The notes under the pieces: generated by a model | Database searches by the model: none | What the model was told of the DNA's origin: nothing | The model's input: only the letters and a program-made list of their open reading frames with translations | NCBI RefSeq assembly: GCF_000585255.1 | Contig: NZ_JANL01000006.1 | Coordinates: forward strand, 1-64,000 | Reading direction: 5' to 3' | Length of the DNA stretch: 64,000 nt | DNA from: Alkalibacterium sp. AK22 | Lineage (GTDB): Bacteria; Bacillota; Bacilli; Lactobacillales; Carnobacteriaceae_A | Part shown: positions 35,619 through 44,751 of the stretch, in pieces | Layout of the letters: each line of letters starts with the position of its first letter | Numbering within the stretch: position 1 is the stretch's first letter | Position numbers and translations under genes: made by a program

Positions 35619-35673
35619 ATTTCTGCCCTCCAAAAAGTTAGCTTTTTCTCTAACTTTTTTGGTGGGCAGAAAT
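35619..35673. repeat. Large inverted repeat downstream of kdpE
   Basis: ATTTCTGCCC and GGGCAGAAAT flank CCAAAAAGTTAG and CTAACTTTTTTGG around an 8-base loop: arms of 23 and 24 bases, imperfect at one T/T mismatch and one extra T. It may act as a terminator for kdpDE, or be joined ends of a lost insertion element, since an IS3-like relic follows immediately. Confidence 0.75.
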
Positions 35674-35688
35674 GTTTGCCTAACAAGA

Positions 35689-35826
35689 GAATTTAAATTG
35701 AGTACGGTAGAGGAATACAATCAAGGTCTACTGGAATATGAATTTCCAGCCCAAAAATATAGCCTGGCGGTCCGTAGCTTACAAGAATATCATTCTAATC
35801 ACTTCAGATCATATATGATCTTTTAA
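35689..35826 (+). pseudogene. Relic of an IS3-family OrfA
   Basis: The frame reads EFKLSTVEEYNQGLLEYEF then PAQKYSLAVRSLQEYHSNHF. The spacing F-K-L-x2-V-x-E-Y-x2-G-x3-Y-x3-A-x-K-Y is that of the first helix-turn-helix of IS150/IS3-type OrfA proteins. No start with ribosome site, no OrfB, and the rest is lost. The stretch 35827-36021 after it contains no gene I can see. Confidence 0.45.
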
Positions 35827-36021
35827 ACGATCATAGACTTTTATCACGAGCAAGCTAATGTATTCACTTTCCGCGGCGACTCCGCTGACTTCTCCTCGCA
35901 GTTGCGCCCCAAAAGTCACTTCAGAGGCAGCTCAAAAGAAAATCGGCTGGAGTTGCTCCACCCCAACGGCTGTTCCAGGCAAATGGTTCACACCCACTCG
36001 TTTTACGCTATGGTCCTATGT

Positions 36022-36072
36022 AAAAAAGCGAACCGCGCAGCTCCTGAACATGCAGAGCTCCGTGGTTCGCTT
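36022..36072 (-). terminator. Terminator of ridA
   Basis: AAGCGAACC with inner AGCTC pairs with GAGCT and GGTTCGCTT; the leftward RNA ends in a U6 run. About 35 bases after the ridA stop. Confidence 0.88.
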
Positions 36073-36104
36073 CCTTTTCAAGGGGCTTTTGCCCTATTAT
36101 TCAC

Positions 36105-36503
36105 TTACTTCGCTGATTTACCTGCAATCACGCCGATTTCAACTAGGGCTCCAGCTGGAAGAGCAGCCACTTCATAGGCGATACGAGCTGGGAACGGCTC
36201 CTTGAAAAACTCAGCATAGACCGTGTTCATCTCCTGGAAATGCTCAATATCACTGAGTAAAACAGTCACTTTCAGCACATCTGACAAATCCAGTCCTTCT
36301 TCAGCTAAAATATGCTGAATATTTATCAGTGACTGGCGGGTCTGCTCGCCGGCGCTTTCTGCCGTAATCTTGCCTGCCTCGGCATCAATTGGCAGCTGTC
36401 CGGATACATAAACGGTGTCTCCAAAGGAAACAGCCTGTGAATACGGACCAATCGCTGCCGGTGCCTTTTTAGAATTAACAATGTGCTTGTCTGATGTCGT
36501 CAT
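36105..36503 (-). CDS. ridA: RidA family enamine/imine deaminase
   Basis: 132 residues. Landmarks: AIGPYSQAV near 17, VSGQLPID near 33, and the active-site Arg in FPARIAYEVAALPAGALVEI near 105. RidA hydrolyses reactive 2-aminoacrylate and similar enamines made by PLP enzymes. GAGGAG precedes the ATG. The last 13 codons exist a second time as a relic at 27377-27418 on the far side of the kdp block. Confidence 0.95.
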   Translation of the reverse strand: MTTSDKHIVNSKKAPAAIGPYSQAVSFGDTVYVSGQLPIDAEAGKITAESAGEQTRQSLINIQHILAEEGLDLSDVLKVTVLLSDIEHFQEMNTVYAEFFKEPFPARIAYEVAALPAGALVEIGVIAGKSAK

Positions 36504-36599
36504 GATAGATTCTCCTCTTGTTTCTCTTTTTCATTTGTACTTGTGTATAACTGCTTACAGCCAGCCGGTACTTTCGTGCCGACAAGATCCATTATATCA

Positions 36600-39500
36600 T
36601 CAAATCGTTTCGACGCGAACGGTACTGCCGTTTGTGGTCCGCTCCACCAGGATATGTGAAGGAATGCGCGTCTTTAGTTCATCCACGTGAGAAATGATTC
36701 CAACAAGCCGGCCTCTTTCCTGCAAGTCAAGCAAAGTCTCAATTGCCTTATCCAGCGAGTCCGCATCCAGCGTTCCGAAGCCTTCATCGATAAAGAGGGT
36801 GTCTACACTGACGCCGCCGCTCTGGCTCTGGATCACGTCACTCAAGCCCAAGGCCAGGGCTAGAGAAGCCTTAAAAGATTCTCCGCCCGAGAGCGTATTG
36901 ACGCCTCTCAGCTTACCGGTTTCATAGTCAAAGACATCCATGTCCAGACCTTTAGGCTTATTGCCTTTGGCTGCGTCCATCTTCCGCCGCAGCTCATAGC
37001 GGTGATGGGTCATGTCTCCAAAGCGGGCATTGGCTGCCAGCAGGATTTCGTCAAAATAAATCCCTAAAACATAACGTTCAAAAGAGACCCGGTCCGTTTC
37101 CGTACTGGTTCCGCCAGCCATCACAGCCAGCTCCGAGTAGACTCTGAAGTCCTGCTCCAGCGCCTGGCTCTTGCTCTGATGGGTCCGGATCGATTCTGTA
37201 GCCCGAGTATTCTGCCCTATAGAGGTAATCAGCTCGTCCCGCTGTCTTTCTAGCTCAGGCAGGCGCTGACTGATTTCCTGTGAACGACTCTGATAAGCCT
37301 CAACAGACTGCAGTTCCTGGACTTCAGCGAGTTGCGCATCTAAGTCTCTCAATTGCTCAGCGAGACTATGGCGGGCTTTTTCATGCTCACTAATGGCCTG
37401 CTCGTGTGACTGAATCCCTTGTTCAGCTAAAATAAAGTCGGCAAAGTCTGTAGCCAGCTGGCTGGCTTCGAGCAACTGGTCGAAACCTTCTACTGCCTGT
37501 TGTTCTTTGTCCAGCAGCTTGTGACTCTGCTCAGCTGTCAGCTCGATTGCCTGATGATTGGCGCTCTGCTTGCTCTTCAGTGCCTGCATCTTCTCACGCT
37601 CAGCTGCCGCTTGGGCCTCCGTTTCCTTGACCTGTGTTTCCTTGGAGCTAATTGCTTTTTGAAGGGCTTCTTCATCGTCAAAAGACAAGGACGCTTGAAG
37701 CTCTCGTGCCTCGTTTTTCAGACTCTCTATCTGTTTTTTCTGATGTTGCTGGTCTGACTTCAGCTCCAGCAGGCTCTGAGACAGCTCCCGTTCTTTTTGC
37801 TGGTGGACTTCCAGCTGCCTGGACAGCTCCGCTTCTTTCTCGACCCGCTTCTGCTTCTGCTTTAAATCCTCTTCCAGCTGATCGACTTTCCGGCTGACCT
37901 GCTGACTGTATTCCTTTGTCTGCCTGAAAACTTGATCCGCTTCCCTGTGATCGATTTCCAACTCCTCGCAGCGCTGGCTCACCGTGTCTGACAGCTGCTT
38001 CAGCTGGGCCATGACGGTATGGTAGTCACTTTCCTTTGCCGCTTTTTGCGCTTCCAGCTGATCCACTGTGTCCTTGGAGACCGTCTCTGATGAAGGCTGC
38101 GCTTTTTGGGGATGCGCTTTGCTTCCGCACACCGGACAAGGGGTTTCAGCCTCTAAATCCCCGGCCAGAACGACCGCCATATTGCCGTAGTATACTTTTC
38201 TAGCCTGTTCTAGCTGCTCACTGACTTGACCCAAGGCGTCGCCAGCCCTTACGTAGGCCTGCTTAACTTTCGTTCCCTGCTCTCTCAGCCGGCACAGCTC
38301 TTCCAGCTTCTCCAGCTTCTGCAAGGCCACTGTTTTCTCCTCTTTTAACTGGCCGATCTGCTCATACTGTCTGGAAAAACTATCCTTAAGCTTCTGCAGC
38401 TCTTTCAGCTCCGCCTGCTCTTGTTGGATTACTATTTTCAGCTGCTCTTCCTCTTTTTCAAGTCTGCCTTGGTTAAGCGCCTTGGTTTGCTGCTCTTTTT
38501 CAGCTTGCTTGACCGCTTCATACCTGGTTTGCATGTCCTGCAGACGGCTTTGTTCCTGCTTCAACTGCTGGATAGTCTCCCGGACCTGATCAAGCTGCTG
38601 CAGACTCTCTTCCCTGTTTTTCAAGTCTTTTTCTGCCGACTCCACCTGACGCACAAGTGTATGCTGAACATGCTTCAGCTCCTGAAGTTTGGCTTCAGCT
38701 TCCTTTCTTTCCTGCTGCAGCGCTTCGGCCTGCTGCTTGGCTTCCAGCAGTTGTCTCGCTTCCTTGTTCTGCTCCAGCTGCTTTTTAAACCCTCTGATCT
38801 GCTCTTCTTTCCCGTTCAGCTGCCCTTGTTTTTGCTTTAACAGACGCTGCTTCTCCAGCTGCTCGATCAGGCGCTGGCAGTCTGTCTGTTCTTTCTGCAA
38901 CAAACGGATTTGGGTTCTCGCGTCCTCGAGCTTTTGCGTGTCTACAGCTATCAGCTTGTCCGCTTCTTCCAGTACCTTTGAGATGTCAAACTGCTTGACC
39001 GCCTTGTCCAGGGCTTCCACTCCCTGTGTATCCAGAGCTTCAAAAGCCATACTGACTGCCTGTTCATAGCCGTCCCGCTTCTGTTTCAGCTCCTTGGCCT
39101 TTTCTTTCAAGGTCTCCTGAAACGCCTCAAACGGACGCGTCTGAAAAATATTACGGAAGATTTTTTCCTTGTCGGTGCTGTTGGAATCCAGCATCCGCTT
39201 GAAATCCCCTTGGGGCAGCATCACAATCTGACGGAACTGGTCATGACTCAAGCCTAAAAGAGCCTCGATTTCCTTGTTGGCTTCATTGATTTTGGTCGTG
39301 ACCTGATCCCCCTGGTGAAACTCCACGCTGGCTCCGATCTGCTTCGTGCGGGAACGGGTCCCCGGACCGGTCTGGTTCGGCATCCGGCGGACAGTGTAGC
39401 GCTTTTGACCCAGTTCAAACTCCAGTTCCACATAACACAGGTCAGTATCTCCAGCATGGTCAGACTTGTAGGTATCCTTTTCCCTGCCGTCTTTTGAGGG

Positions 39501-39665
39501 CTTGTCAAAAAGGGCATAGGCAATGGCATCAAAAATCGTCGTCTTGCCGGCACCGGTCGGGCCACTCACGAGAAAGAGGGCCGACTGGCTGAATGCGGTA
39601 AAATCGATTGCCACCTCTCCCTTGTAAGGACCAAAGGCACTCATTTTCAGTTTCAATGGCCGCAT
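36600..39665 (-). CDS. sbcC: Exonuclease subunit SbcC
   Basis: 1021 residues. N-terminal Walker A (GPTGAGKTT near 35), very long Gln/Glu-rich coiled coils (about 200-480 and 530-800), a zinc hook CPVCGSKAHP near 507 between them, then the C-terminal ATPase half with LSGGESFKASLALALGLSDV and IDEGFGTLD. With SbcD it cuts hairpins and blocked DNA ends (Rad50/Mre11 type). ATG two bases after the sbcD stop; coupled operon. Confidence 0.96.
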   Translation of the reverse strand: MRPLKLKMSAFGPYKGEVAIDFTAFSQSALFLVSGPTGAGKTTIFDAIAYALFDKPSKDGREKDTYKSDHAGDTDLCYVELEFELGQKRYTVRRMPNQTGPGTRSRTKQIGASVEFHQGDQVTTKINEANKEIEALLGLSHDQFRQIVMLPQGDFKRMLDSNSTDKEKIFRNIFQTRPFEAFQETLKEKAKELKQKRDGYEQAVSMAFEALDTQGVEALDKAVKQFDISKVLEEADKLIAVDTQKLEDARTQIRLLQKEQTDCQRLIEQLEKQRLLKQKQGQLNGKEEQIRGFKKQLEQNKEARQLLEAKQQAEALQQERKEAEAKLQELKHVQHTLVRQVESAEKDLKNREESLQQLDQVRETIQQLKQEQSRLQDMQTRYEAVKQAEKEQQTKALNQGRLEKEEEQLKIVIQQEQAELKELQKLKDSFSRQYEQIGQLKEEKTVALQKLEKLEELCRLREQGTKVKQAYVRAGDALGQVSEQLEQARKVYYGNMAVVLAGDLEAETPCPVCGSKAHPQKAQPSSETVSKDTVDQLEAQKAAKESDYHTVMAQLKQLSDTVSQRCEELEIDHREADQVFRQTKEYSQQVSRKVDQLEEDLKQKQKRVEKEAELSRQLEVHQQKERELSQSLLELKSDQQHQKKQIESLKNEARELQASLSFDDEEALQKAISSKETQVKETEAQAAAEREKMQALKSKQSANHQAIELTAEQSHKLLDKEQQAVEGFDQLLEASQLATDFADFILAEQGIQSHEQAISEHEKARHSLAEQLRDLDAQLAEVQELQSVEAYQSRSQEISQRLPELERQRDELITSIGQNTRATESIRTHQSKSQALEQDFRVYSELAVMAGGTSTETDRVSFERYVLGIYFDEILLAANARFGDMTHHRYELRRKMDAAKGNKPKGLDMDVFDYETGKLRGVNTLSGGESFKASLALALGLSDVIQSQSGGVSVDTLFIDEGFGTLDADSLDKAIETLLDLQERGRLVGIISHVDELKTRIPSHILVERTTNGSTVRVETI

Positions 39666-39667
39666 CG

Positions 39668-40801
39668 CTACTCTCCCCCTTTCTGAACCGTTTCCCAGAT
39701 TGCCTGAACGGCCTGCCTGCGTTCGTCATCCAGAGGCTGGTCCTTGAAGTTACTGTAAAAATCATCAAACAGCTCCAGCACATTTTTCCGGTCAGCCAGC
39801 TCATGCGTCCGGCTGTCGGCTTTGGACTGCCGCTCTTTTTTAGCAAGATATTCCAGTCCCATAGCATAAGGATAGCGCCGTCTCAGCTGATTCATCGCAT
39901 CGATCACATAGTCCTTATCTTCCAGTTCAAAAAAGATATAATCTTCAGACTCTCCCTGCATCAGCTCGTCAAAATGCCCTTTCAGTATCCGCAGATCCCG
40001 CTTCGGCTCAGTCGGAATCGACTCCACTGTGATTGACTCCTTACTGAGGTCGACCAGCAGATGCTGCTTTTTATGCCGAGCTTCCGATTTGGAATACTTG
40101 ATTGGTGATCCGCTGTAGCGCACCCGATCAGTCTTGACCTTCTGGGCTTTATGCAGATGGCCCAAGGCCACATAATCAAAAGCCTCAAACAGCTCCACGT
40201 CCACATACTCGGTCGTCCCGATACTGAGCGGCCGTTCGGACTCTGAATCTTCCACTGACTCCTTGCCCCCATTGACCACATATCCATGGGCAATCAGCAC
40301 ATTCACGGCCTCCGGGTCCATCTCGGCCTGAATACTATCAAGCTGCACCCGGGTCGCATCCTGCAGATCTCTGATCTCTTCCTTGTCCAAGAGCTTGCGG
40401 ATTGAAACGTGGTCGCCAAAAGGTAGCAGGTAAAAATGCGTGCCTTTGATAGTGACTTTGCGGACTTTCTGCTTGACCGTCCCTTCAATATGCAGATCAC
40501 TCGTTGAGAGCAGCTGCGCCCCGTATTCCAGGCGCTCATTGCTGTCGTGGTTTCCAGCAATCGCTAGGACCGGAATCCCCGCTTCCTTAACTAAACGGGT
40601 AAAAATATCTGTCGCCAGAACGACCGCTTCTTTCGGCGGCACCGCCCGGTCATACAAATCCCCCGCCATGATCAAAACGTCTACCTCCAGCTCTTTCACC
40701 TGATCGACCAGCCGGTGTAAAACCTCTGCCTGCTCCTCCAGCATCGAAAACTCATTGACGATTTTCCCGATGTGCCAGTCTGCTGTATGTAAAATACGCA
40801 T
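39668..40801 (-). CDS. sbcD: Exonuclease subunit SbcD
   Basis: 377 residues, calcineurin-like phosphoesterase: metal ligands in LHTADWHIGK (5-14), MAGDLYDRAVPP near 46, AGNHDS near 81, GYVVNGG and GHLHKAQ near 210. Mn-dependent nuclease partner of SbcC. AAAGGG precedes the ATG at 40801. First gene of the sbcDC operon. Confidence 0.96.
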   Translation of the reverse strand: MRILHTADWHIGKIVNEFSMLEEQAEVLHRLVDQVKELEVDVLIMAGDLYDRAVPPKEAVVLATDIFTRLVKEAGIPVLAIAGNHDSNERLEYGAQLLSTSDLHIEGTVKQKVRKVTIKGTHFYLLPFGDHVSIRKLLDKEEIRDLQDATRVQLDSIQAEMDPEAVNVLIAHGYVVNGGKESVEDSESERPLSIGTTEYVDVELFEAFDYVALGHLHKAQKVKTDRVRYSGSPIKYSKSEARHKKQHLLVDLSKESITVESIPTEPKRDLRILKGHFDELMQGESEDYIFFELEDKDYVIDAMNQLRRRYPYAMGLEYLAKKERQSKADSRTHELADRKNVLELFDDFYSNFKDQPLDDERRQAVQAIWETVQKGGE

Positions 40802-41121
40802 GTTACCGCCCTTTCTCTTGCTTCCTCTTCTTTATCATTCTCTGTCATTATAACAAATCCACCCGCTCATAACAGACTTAGGTCATAAAAGCTTCCCGGC
40901 CAAAAAATCAGGAGCCCCTCTGCCTCAGTCAGGCCGCATCCAGGTGTAAAGCTCTGGATTCAGCGTCTCGCGTTTGGAGCAAACCGCTGCATGAGCCAGC
41001 TAATCAGCCGCACACTTTTTCCTACAAAAAAATCGTGCCCCCCCCTTTATATAAAGAGAGAACACGATAAAGTGCACGCGCAGGCGGCTTTTGCTTTGCC
41101 GACCGCTTCTGTTATAATTAA
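40802..41121. other. Gene-free stretch between sbcD and tRNA-Leu
   Basis: Contains the leftward ribosome site of sbcD at its left end and otherwise no open frame with a start site. A C8 run at about 41039-41046 and an ATATAAAG stretch follow the tRNA 3' end; no clear terminator hairpin was found for the tRNA. Confidence 0.45.
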
Positions 41122-41205
41122 TGGCCAGAGAGGGAGTCGAACCCTCACGAGCGTTGCGCTCACTAGATTCTGAGTCTAGCGTGTCTACCGTTCCACCACC
41201 TAGCC
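41122..41205 (-). tRNA. tRNA-Leu (anticodon CAG)
   Basis: 84 bases on the minus strand: acceptor GGCTAGG/TCTGGCC (two G-U pairs), discriminator A, D arm with TGG..GGTAGACACG, anticodon stem CTAGA/TCTAG with loop CTCAGAA, a long variable arm of class II (AGCGCAACGCT pairing) and T arm GAGGGTTCGACTCCCTC. The long variable arm and the CAG anticodon give leucine (CUG codons). The 3' CCA is not encoded. Confidence 0.95.
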
Positions 41206-41384
41206 GTAACAAAGATTAGTATAGCACATTGGGATGCATCTGTTAATACTTATTTTAACAATCAGATATTAATTTCTCTCCCTAAATTATAAGCTTGTCC
41301 TGTAATAAATCACTATAGTTATGAATTATCCTGGTGCATGGTATAATAAAATTAACGTCCGACAGAAAAGAACGGAGTGATCAC

Positions 41385-41894
41385 ATGGGAAAATATGAAA
41401 CGCCTGATTACGAAGTACACCTGAAAGAAAAAGACTGCGAGATCCGCCGCTATACTGATTTTTATGTCGTGGAATATGAGAATCTGGATGATCACGACTT
41501 GCGCAGCGGCTTCGGTACCCTCTTTAAATATATTTCCAGCGACAATCAAGCTGATCAGAAAATACCGATGACCGTGCCGGTGATCAAGGAAGAAACGACT
41601 GGTACTCAGCGCATGGCTTTTGTCGTTCCCAAGAAGTTCCGGGGTCAGATCCCTGAGCCGAACAGCCCGAACCTGAAAATTCAGAAGTTTGACGAAGGTC
41701 TGTTCGCTGCGATACGCTATACAGGTAGGACAAGTGAATCCAAGGAATTGAAGATGAAAAGACGGCTGGCCCGATGGCTGCAAGTTAAAGGGTATGAGCA
41801 GCAGTCCGATTTTATGCAAGCCTTCTTCAGCGGACCTTTCACGCCGCCTATGCTGAAACATAATGAAATCTGGGTACGCGTATCTAAAAGTTGA
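41385..41894 (+). CDS. SOUL/HEBP heme-binding family protein
   Basis: 169 residues from the ATG at 41385 (ACGGAG seven bases upstream). Landmarks: YETPDYEVHLKEKDCEIRRY at 4-23, GFGTLFKYIS near 47, KIPMTVPV near 66, and FFSGPFTPPMLKHNEIWV at the end, all typical of the SOUL family (heme or tetrapyrrole binding in eukaryotes; undefined in Firmicutes). No signal peptide, so cytosolic. Single gene. Confidence 0.88.
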   Translation: MGKYETPDYEVHLKEKDCEIRRYTDFYVVEYENLDDHDLRSGFGTLFKYISSDNQADQKIPMTVPVIKEETTGTQRMAFVVPKKFRGQIPEPNSPNLKIQKFDEGLFAAIRYTGRTSESKELKMKRRLARWLQVKGYEQQSDFMQAFFSGPFTPPMLKHNEIWVRVSKS

Positions 41895-42060
41895 CGTCGT
41901 AGCCAGCTTTTGGAAGACCCCCTGTTCGGTTCTGTTCTGTACATTACTTTCTCAGTTACTCATACACCGTGTCCTCTGGATAAAATCAGCTCCAAGACAC
42001 TGACACAAAGCCCAAGTGAAAAAATGTTCACTTTTCTCGATACTTCTAGGAGGCCCTTAT

Positions 42061-42264
42061 TTGGAAGCTGATAAAATAAACAAGTTTAAAACTACACTGA
42101 TCCTTCCCAAACTGATTATTTTTGGATTTTTGGTAGTCAATATCTATGTCTTTGCTACAACGACATCAAATCTGGCTTTATTTTTAGCCAGCCTGTCGTT
42201 TATCGGGTTTTCTGTTCTGCTGCTTGCTTTGATTTTTAAGAAACCTAAAAAGCCAGCAGGCTGA
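42061..42264 (+). CDS. Small two-helix membrane protein
   Basis: 67 residues from TTG at 42061 with AGGAGG seven bases upstream. Two hydrophobic segments (about 12-32 and 35-57) and a basic tail FKKPKKPAG. The terminator 20 bases later makes it a closed unit. Family not recognised. Confidence 0.6.
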   Translation: MEADKINKFKTTLILPKLIIFGFLVVNIYVFATTTSNLALFLASLSFIGFSVLLLALIFKKPKKPAG

Positions 42265-42285
42265 CTGCCTGAAGGCAGATACATT

Positions 42286-42320
42286 AAAAAAGGCACAGCC
42301 CTGTGAGGCTGTGCCTTTTT
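42286..42320. terminator. Bidirectional terminator
   Basis: AAAAAGGCACAGCC pairs with GGCTGTGCCTTTTT around a 6-base loop. It serves the rightward small gene and the leftward oxidoreductase gene. Confidence 0.95.
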
Positions 42321-42346
42321 GGTCCGCATAAAGCAGACTCTTCCTA

Positions 42347-43369
42347 TCAGTACTTTTTCATCTTCCTGATGCCTTCTTCGAGGATTTCAATCTGGCGGAT
42401 TGTCTGCTGATCTTTGACCAGCTTATCCCTGCCGTTCACCACCGTCTGGTAGAGCACTTCATAAAATCGGCTGTAGCTGCCGGTTTCCGACACGACTTTT
42501 TCCTCATGGTAGACTCCCGCCTCATCCATATAGGTCAACGTTCCATAATGCTCCGGTAAATCCTGGCCGAAATCCTGCTGCGTCGGCAGGTAAAACATTT
42601 TCAGGTGTTCTTCCTGTCGGTCTTTCTTTTCTTTTACAAACGTTCCTCTTGTGCCGTAAACAATGAAGCTCGGGCGTTCCTTGAGCCTGAAATAACTGGA
42701 TTTGACGGATACTTTCAGATTGTTTGGATAGTAAAAGTCCAGATCAAAATAGTCATTCATCCGGCCTTTGCCTAAAAGCTGGCGGACATCGTAGTGAATC
42801 GTGTCTGGATCTCCAAAGTAAGACAGCACTTGGTCCACTGTATGGCAGGCATGGGAGTATAAAAAGCTGCCCATCTGATCAAAATCATGGATCCTTTCGG
42901 GAATCTCAGGACGGTAATAGTCAAAATGCATCTCCACTTCTAGAATGTCTCCGAGTCTTCCACTGTCGATCACCTGCTGGACGGTTAAAAAGTCCGAATC
43001 AAACCGGCGGTTCTGGTAGCACTGCAGGTGCAGGCCTTTGGCTTTTGCCAGTTCAAAGAGTTCTCTGGCTTCGTCGGCCGTTTCCGTGAAAGGTTTTTCG
43101 CACAGGACATGCTTGCCGTTTTCCAGTGCTTCTTTTGTCAGGTCATAGTGCGTATGGGGCGGTGTAGAAAGGACGACCAGATCGATTGCGTCGTCTTGCC
43201 ACAAGCGGTCGATGTCATGGACATACTCGACTCCCTCAATCTGCGCCCAGTCTGACTGCTGGCTTCTGGAGTAGATGGTCTTGATTCGGATGTCTTGTAC
43301 CTGGCTGGAAAAAGGGATGTGGTAGCGGTTGGTGCTCTTACCGTTTCCGATATATGCGATTGTTAACAT
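42347..43369 (-). CDS. Gfo/Idh/MocA-family oxidoreductase
   Basis: 340 residues: N-terminal Rossmann fold with TIAYIGNGKSTNRYH at 3-17 and the family signature CEKPFTET near 91-98, then the alpha/beta GFO_IDH_MocA C-terminal domain (FDYYRPEIPERIHDFDQMGS near 150). NAD(P)-dependent dehydrogenase of sugars or sugar derivatives; it resembles YhhX/YdgJ-like members. Catalytic-lysine Lys93 is present. AGGAGG precedes the ATG. Substrate unknown. Confidence 0.88.
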   Translation of the reverse strand: MLTIAYIGNGKSTNRYHIPFSSQVQDIRIKTIYSRSQQSDWAQIEGVEYVHDIDRLWQDDAIDLVVLSTPPHTHYDLTKEALENGKHVLCEKPFTETADEARELFELAKAKGLHLQCYQNRRFDSDFLTVQQVIDSGRLGDILEVEMHFDYYRPEIPERIHDFDQMGSFLYSHACHTVDQVLSYFGDPDTIHYDVRQLLGKGRMNDYFDLDFYYPNNLKVSVKSSYFRLKERPSFIVYGTRGTFVKEKKDRQEEHLKMFYLPTQQDFGQDLPEHYGTLTYMDEAGVYHEEKVVSETGSYSRFYEVLYQTVVNGRDKLVKDQQTIRQIEILEEGIRKMKKY

Positions 43370-43584
43370 AGTCGTCCTCCTGTTTGTTAGCTGAATCAGT
43401 ATGCTCTTTTATTAAAGCATGACTGGACGGGAAAGACAATCTTAAGCCTGACCGTTTAGGGTACGGTATGATTGTTGCTGCCGAACTGCCTTGACTGTCC
43501 AACCGATATAAAGGAAGATTGAAAGGGACACAGAATAACTTTAAGCCTGCGGGGACCTCCCTGCTCACAAAGGAGACACTCAGA

Positions 43585-43971
43585 ATGGATCTGAAAGAGA
43601 AAAACAAGCATAAAAATAGCGTTATCGTATTACTTGTAATCCTCTGCTTTGGCCTGTCAGGCTACATTACATACAAAGAGACTCAGCCCCAAACCAGTCT
43701 GGAGCTGATGATGGAACTGACCACGGAAGAATCGGTTGAGGACCTGCCCTTTGCACCGGGTTCTGGAAGTGAGCTAGAGAAGGCTTTACTGAAAGAGTAC
43801 CTCCCTTCCAGCAACAGCACTTGGCGGGTCAGCCAGTATTTTACTGTCAGCTCCTCAAGCGATTCTCCCCCGCTTTTGGTGGAAACCTCTGCGGCGCTCC
43901 GTGGCGGCAAGCTTGAAATCATCCGCGTCAAACCCATCGGCCAGGACTTTTTAAACTTACTCGAAAAGTAA
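43585..43971 (+). CDS. Membrane-anchored protein, unknown
   Basis: 128 residues from the ATG at 43585 (AAAGGAG nine bases upstream). A basic start (MDLKEKNKHKN), one hydrophobic helix at about 13-30, then an extracytoplasmic acidic domain (FAPGSGSELEKALLKEYLPS, then TWRVSQYFTV). No Cys for lipidation. Not recognised. Confidence 0.6.
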   Translation: MDLKEKNKHKNSVIVLLVILCFGLSGYITYKETQPQTSLELMMELTTEESVEDLPFAPGSGSELEKALLKEYLPSSNSTWRVSQYFTVSSSSDSPPLLVETSAALRGGKLEIIRVKPIGQDFLNLLEK

Positions 43972-44041
43972 AAAACCAGTCCGCTCAGATCATAGCTGAA
44001 GGCGTCTTTCTGCCTGCAGTTTTGTCAGAACGGACTGGTTT
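43970..44041. terminator. Bidirectional terminator
   Basis: AAAAACCAGTCCG pairs with CGGACTGGTTTTT, enclosing a second structured stretch of about 45 bases. Between the rightward gene and the leftward lrgB. Confidence 0.85.
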
Positions 44042-44045
44042 TTAA

Positions 44046-44750
44046 TTAAAACAATACGGCCACAAAGCTTAAGACAAAAGGAGCCAGAATAACTACAACA
44101 ATCCCGGTCAAAATGATGGACAGGCCGGACATCGCTGCCTGGACATCCCCCAGTTCAATCGCTTTGGCTGTCCCCATGGCGTGAGAACCGGATCCCAAAG
44201 CAACACCCTGAGCGACCGGATCATCAATCTTAAGCAGGGCAAAAATGGGCGGTCCGACAATGGTTCCCAAAACACCGGTAAAGACGACAATCGCTACCGT
44301 CAGTGAAACAATCCCACCGATAGAGTCCGAGACACCGACGGCAATCGCTGTGGTAATGGCTTTGGGGAAGAGGGTCGCGACCAGCTCTTCATTGAAGCGG
44401 AACATCAAGCTCACTACCAGCAAGACGCCGGTATGAAACAGCACGCCCAGAGCAATCCCCGACAAAATGGCAGTGTAGTATTTCTTCAGATACACAAAGT
44501 TTTTTTCCAGCTTAATTGCCAGGGCAACGGTTGCCGGTGTAATCCACATGTTGATGAACTGGCCACCTTGATTGTAGTCATCATAAGCAATCCCGGTTGT
44601 CATCAGCAAAATAATGATGCTCGTGATGGCAAACACGAGCGGATTGAAAATCAGAATCGGCCAACGTCTGTGCAGCATCGTTCCCAGCATGAAAAAGAAG
44701 AAAGTCACAAATATACCAAAATACAAATTAGTCGACAAATCGGTCAGCAT
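44046..44750 (-). CDS. lrgB: LrgB-family antiholin-like/transport protein
   Basis: 234 residues, about seven helices. LrgB/CidB-type landmarks: FPKAITTAIAVGVSDSIGG near 128-146 and DPVAQGVALGSGSHAMGTAKA near 178-198. LrgAB modulate murein hydrolase export and, in several Firmicutes, carry pyruvate or small acids. GAGGAG lies ten bases before the ATG; the gene follows lrgA with one base between stop and start. Confidence 0.93.
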   Translation of the reverse strand: MLTDLSTNLYFGIFVTFFFFMLGTMLHRRWPILIFNPLVFAITSIIILLMTTGIAYDDYNQGGQFINMWITPATVALAIKLEKNFVYLKKYYTAILSGIALGVLFHTGVLLVVSLMFRFNEELVATLFPKAITTAIAVGVSDSIGGIVSLTVAIVVFTGVLGTIVGPPIFALLKIDDPVAQGVALGSGSHAMGTAKAIELGDVQAAMSGLSIILTGIVVVILAPFVLSFVAVLF

Positions 44751-44751
44751 C

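Noticed and set aside
35599-35688. Translated start of the IS3-like relic
   Set aside because: The ATG has no ribosome site and the codons lie in the inverted repeat; only the downstream part resembles OrfA.
41122-41205. Integration site in tRNA-Leu
   Set aside because: No second copy of the tRNA 3' end, no integrase and no foreign composition beside it.
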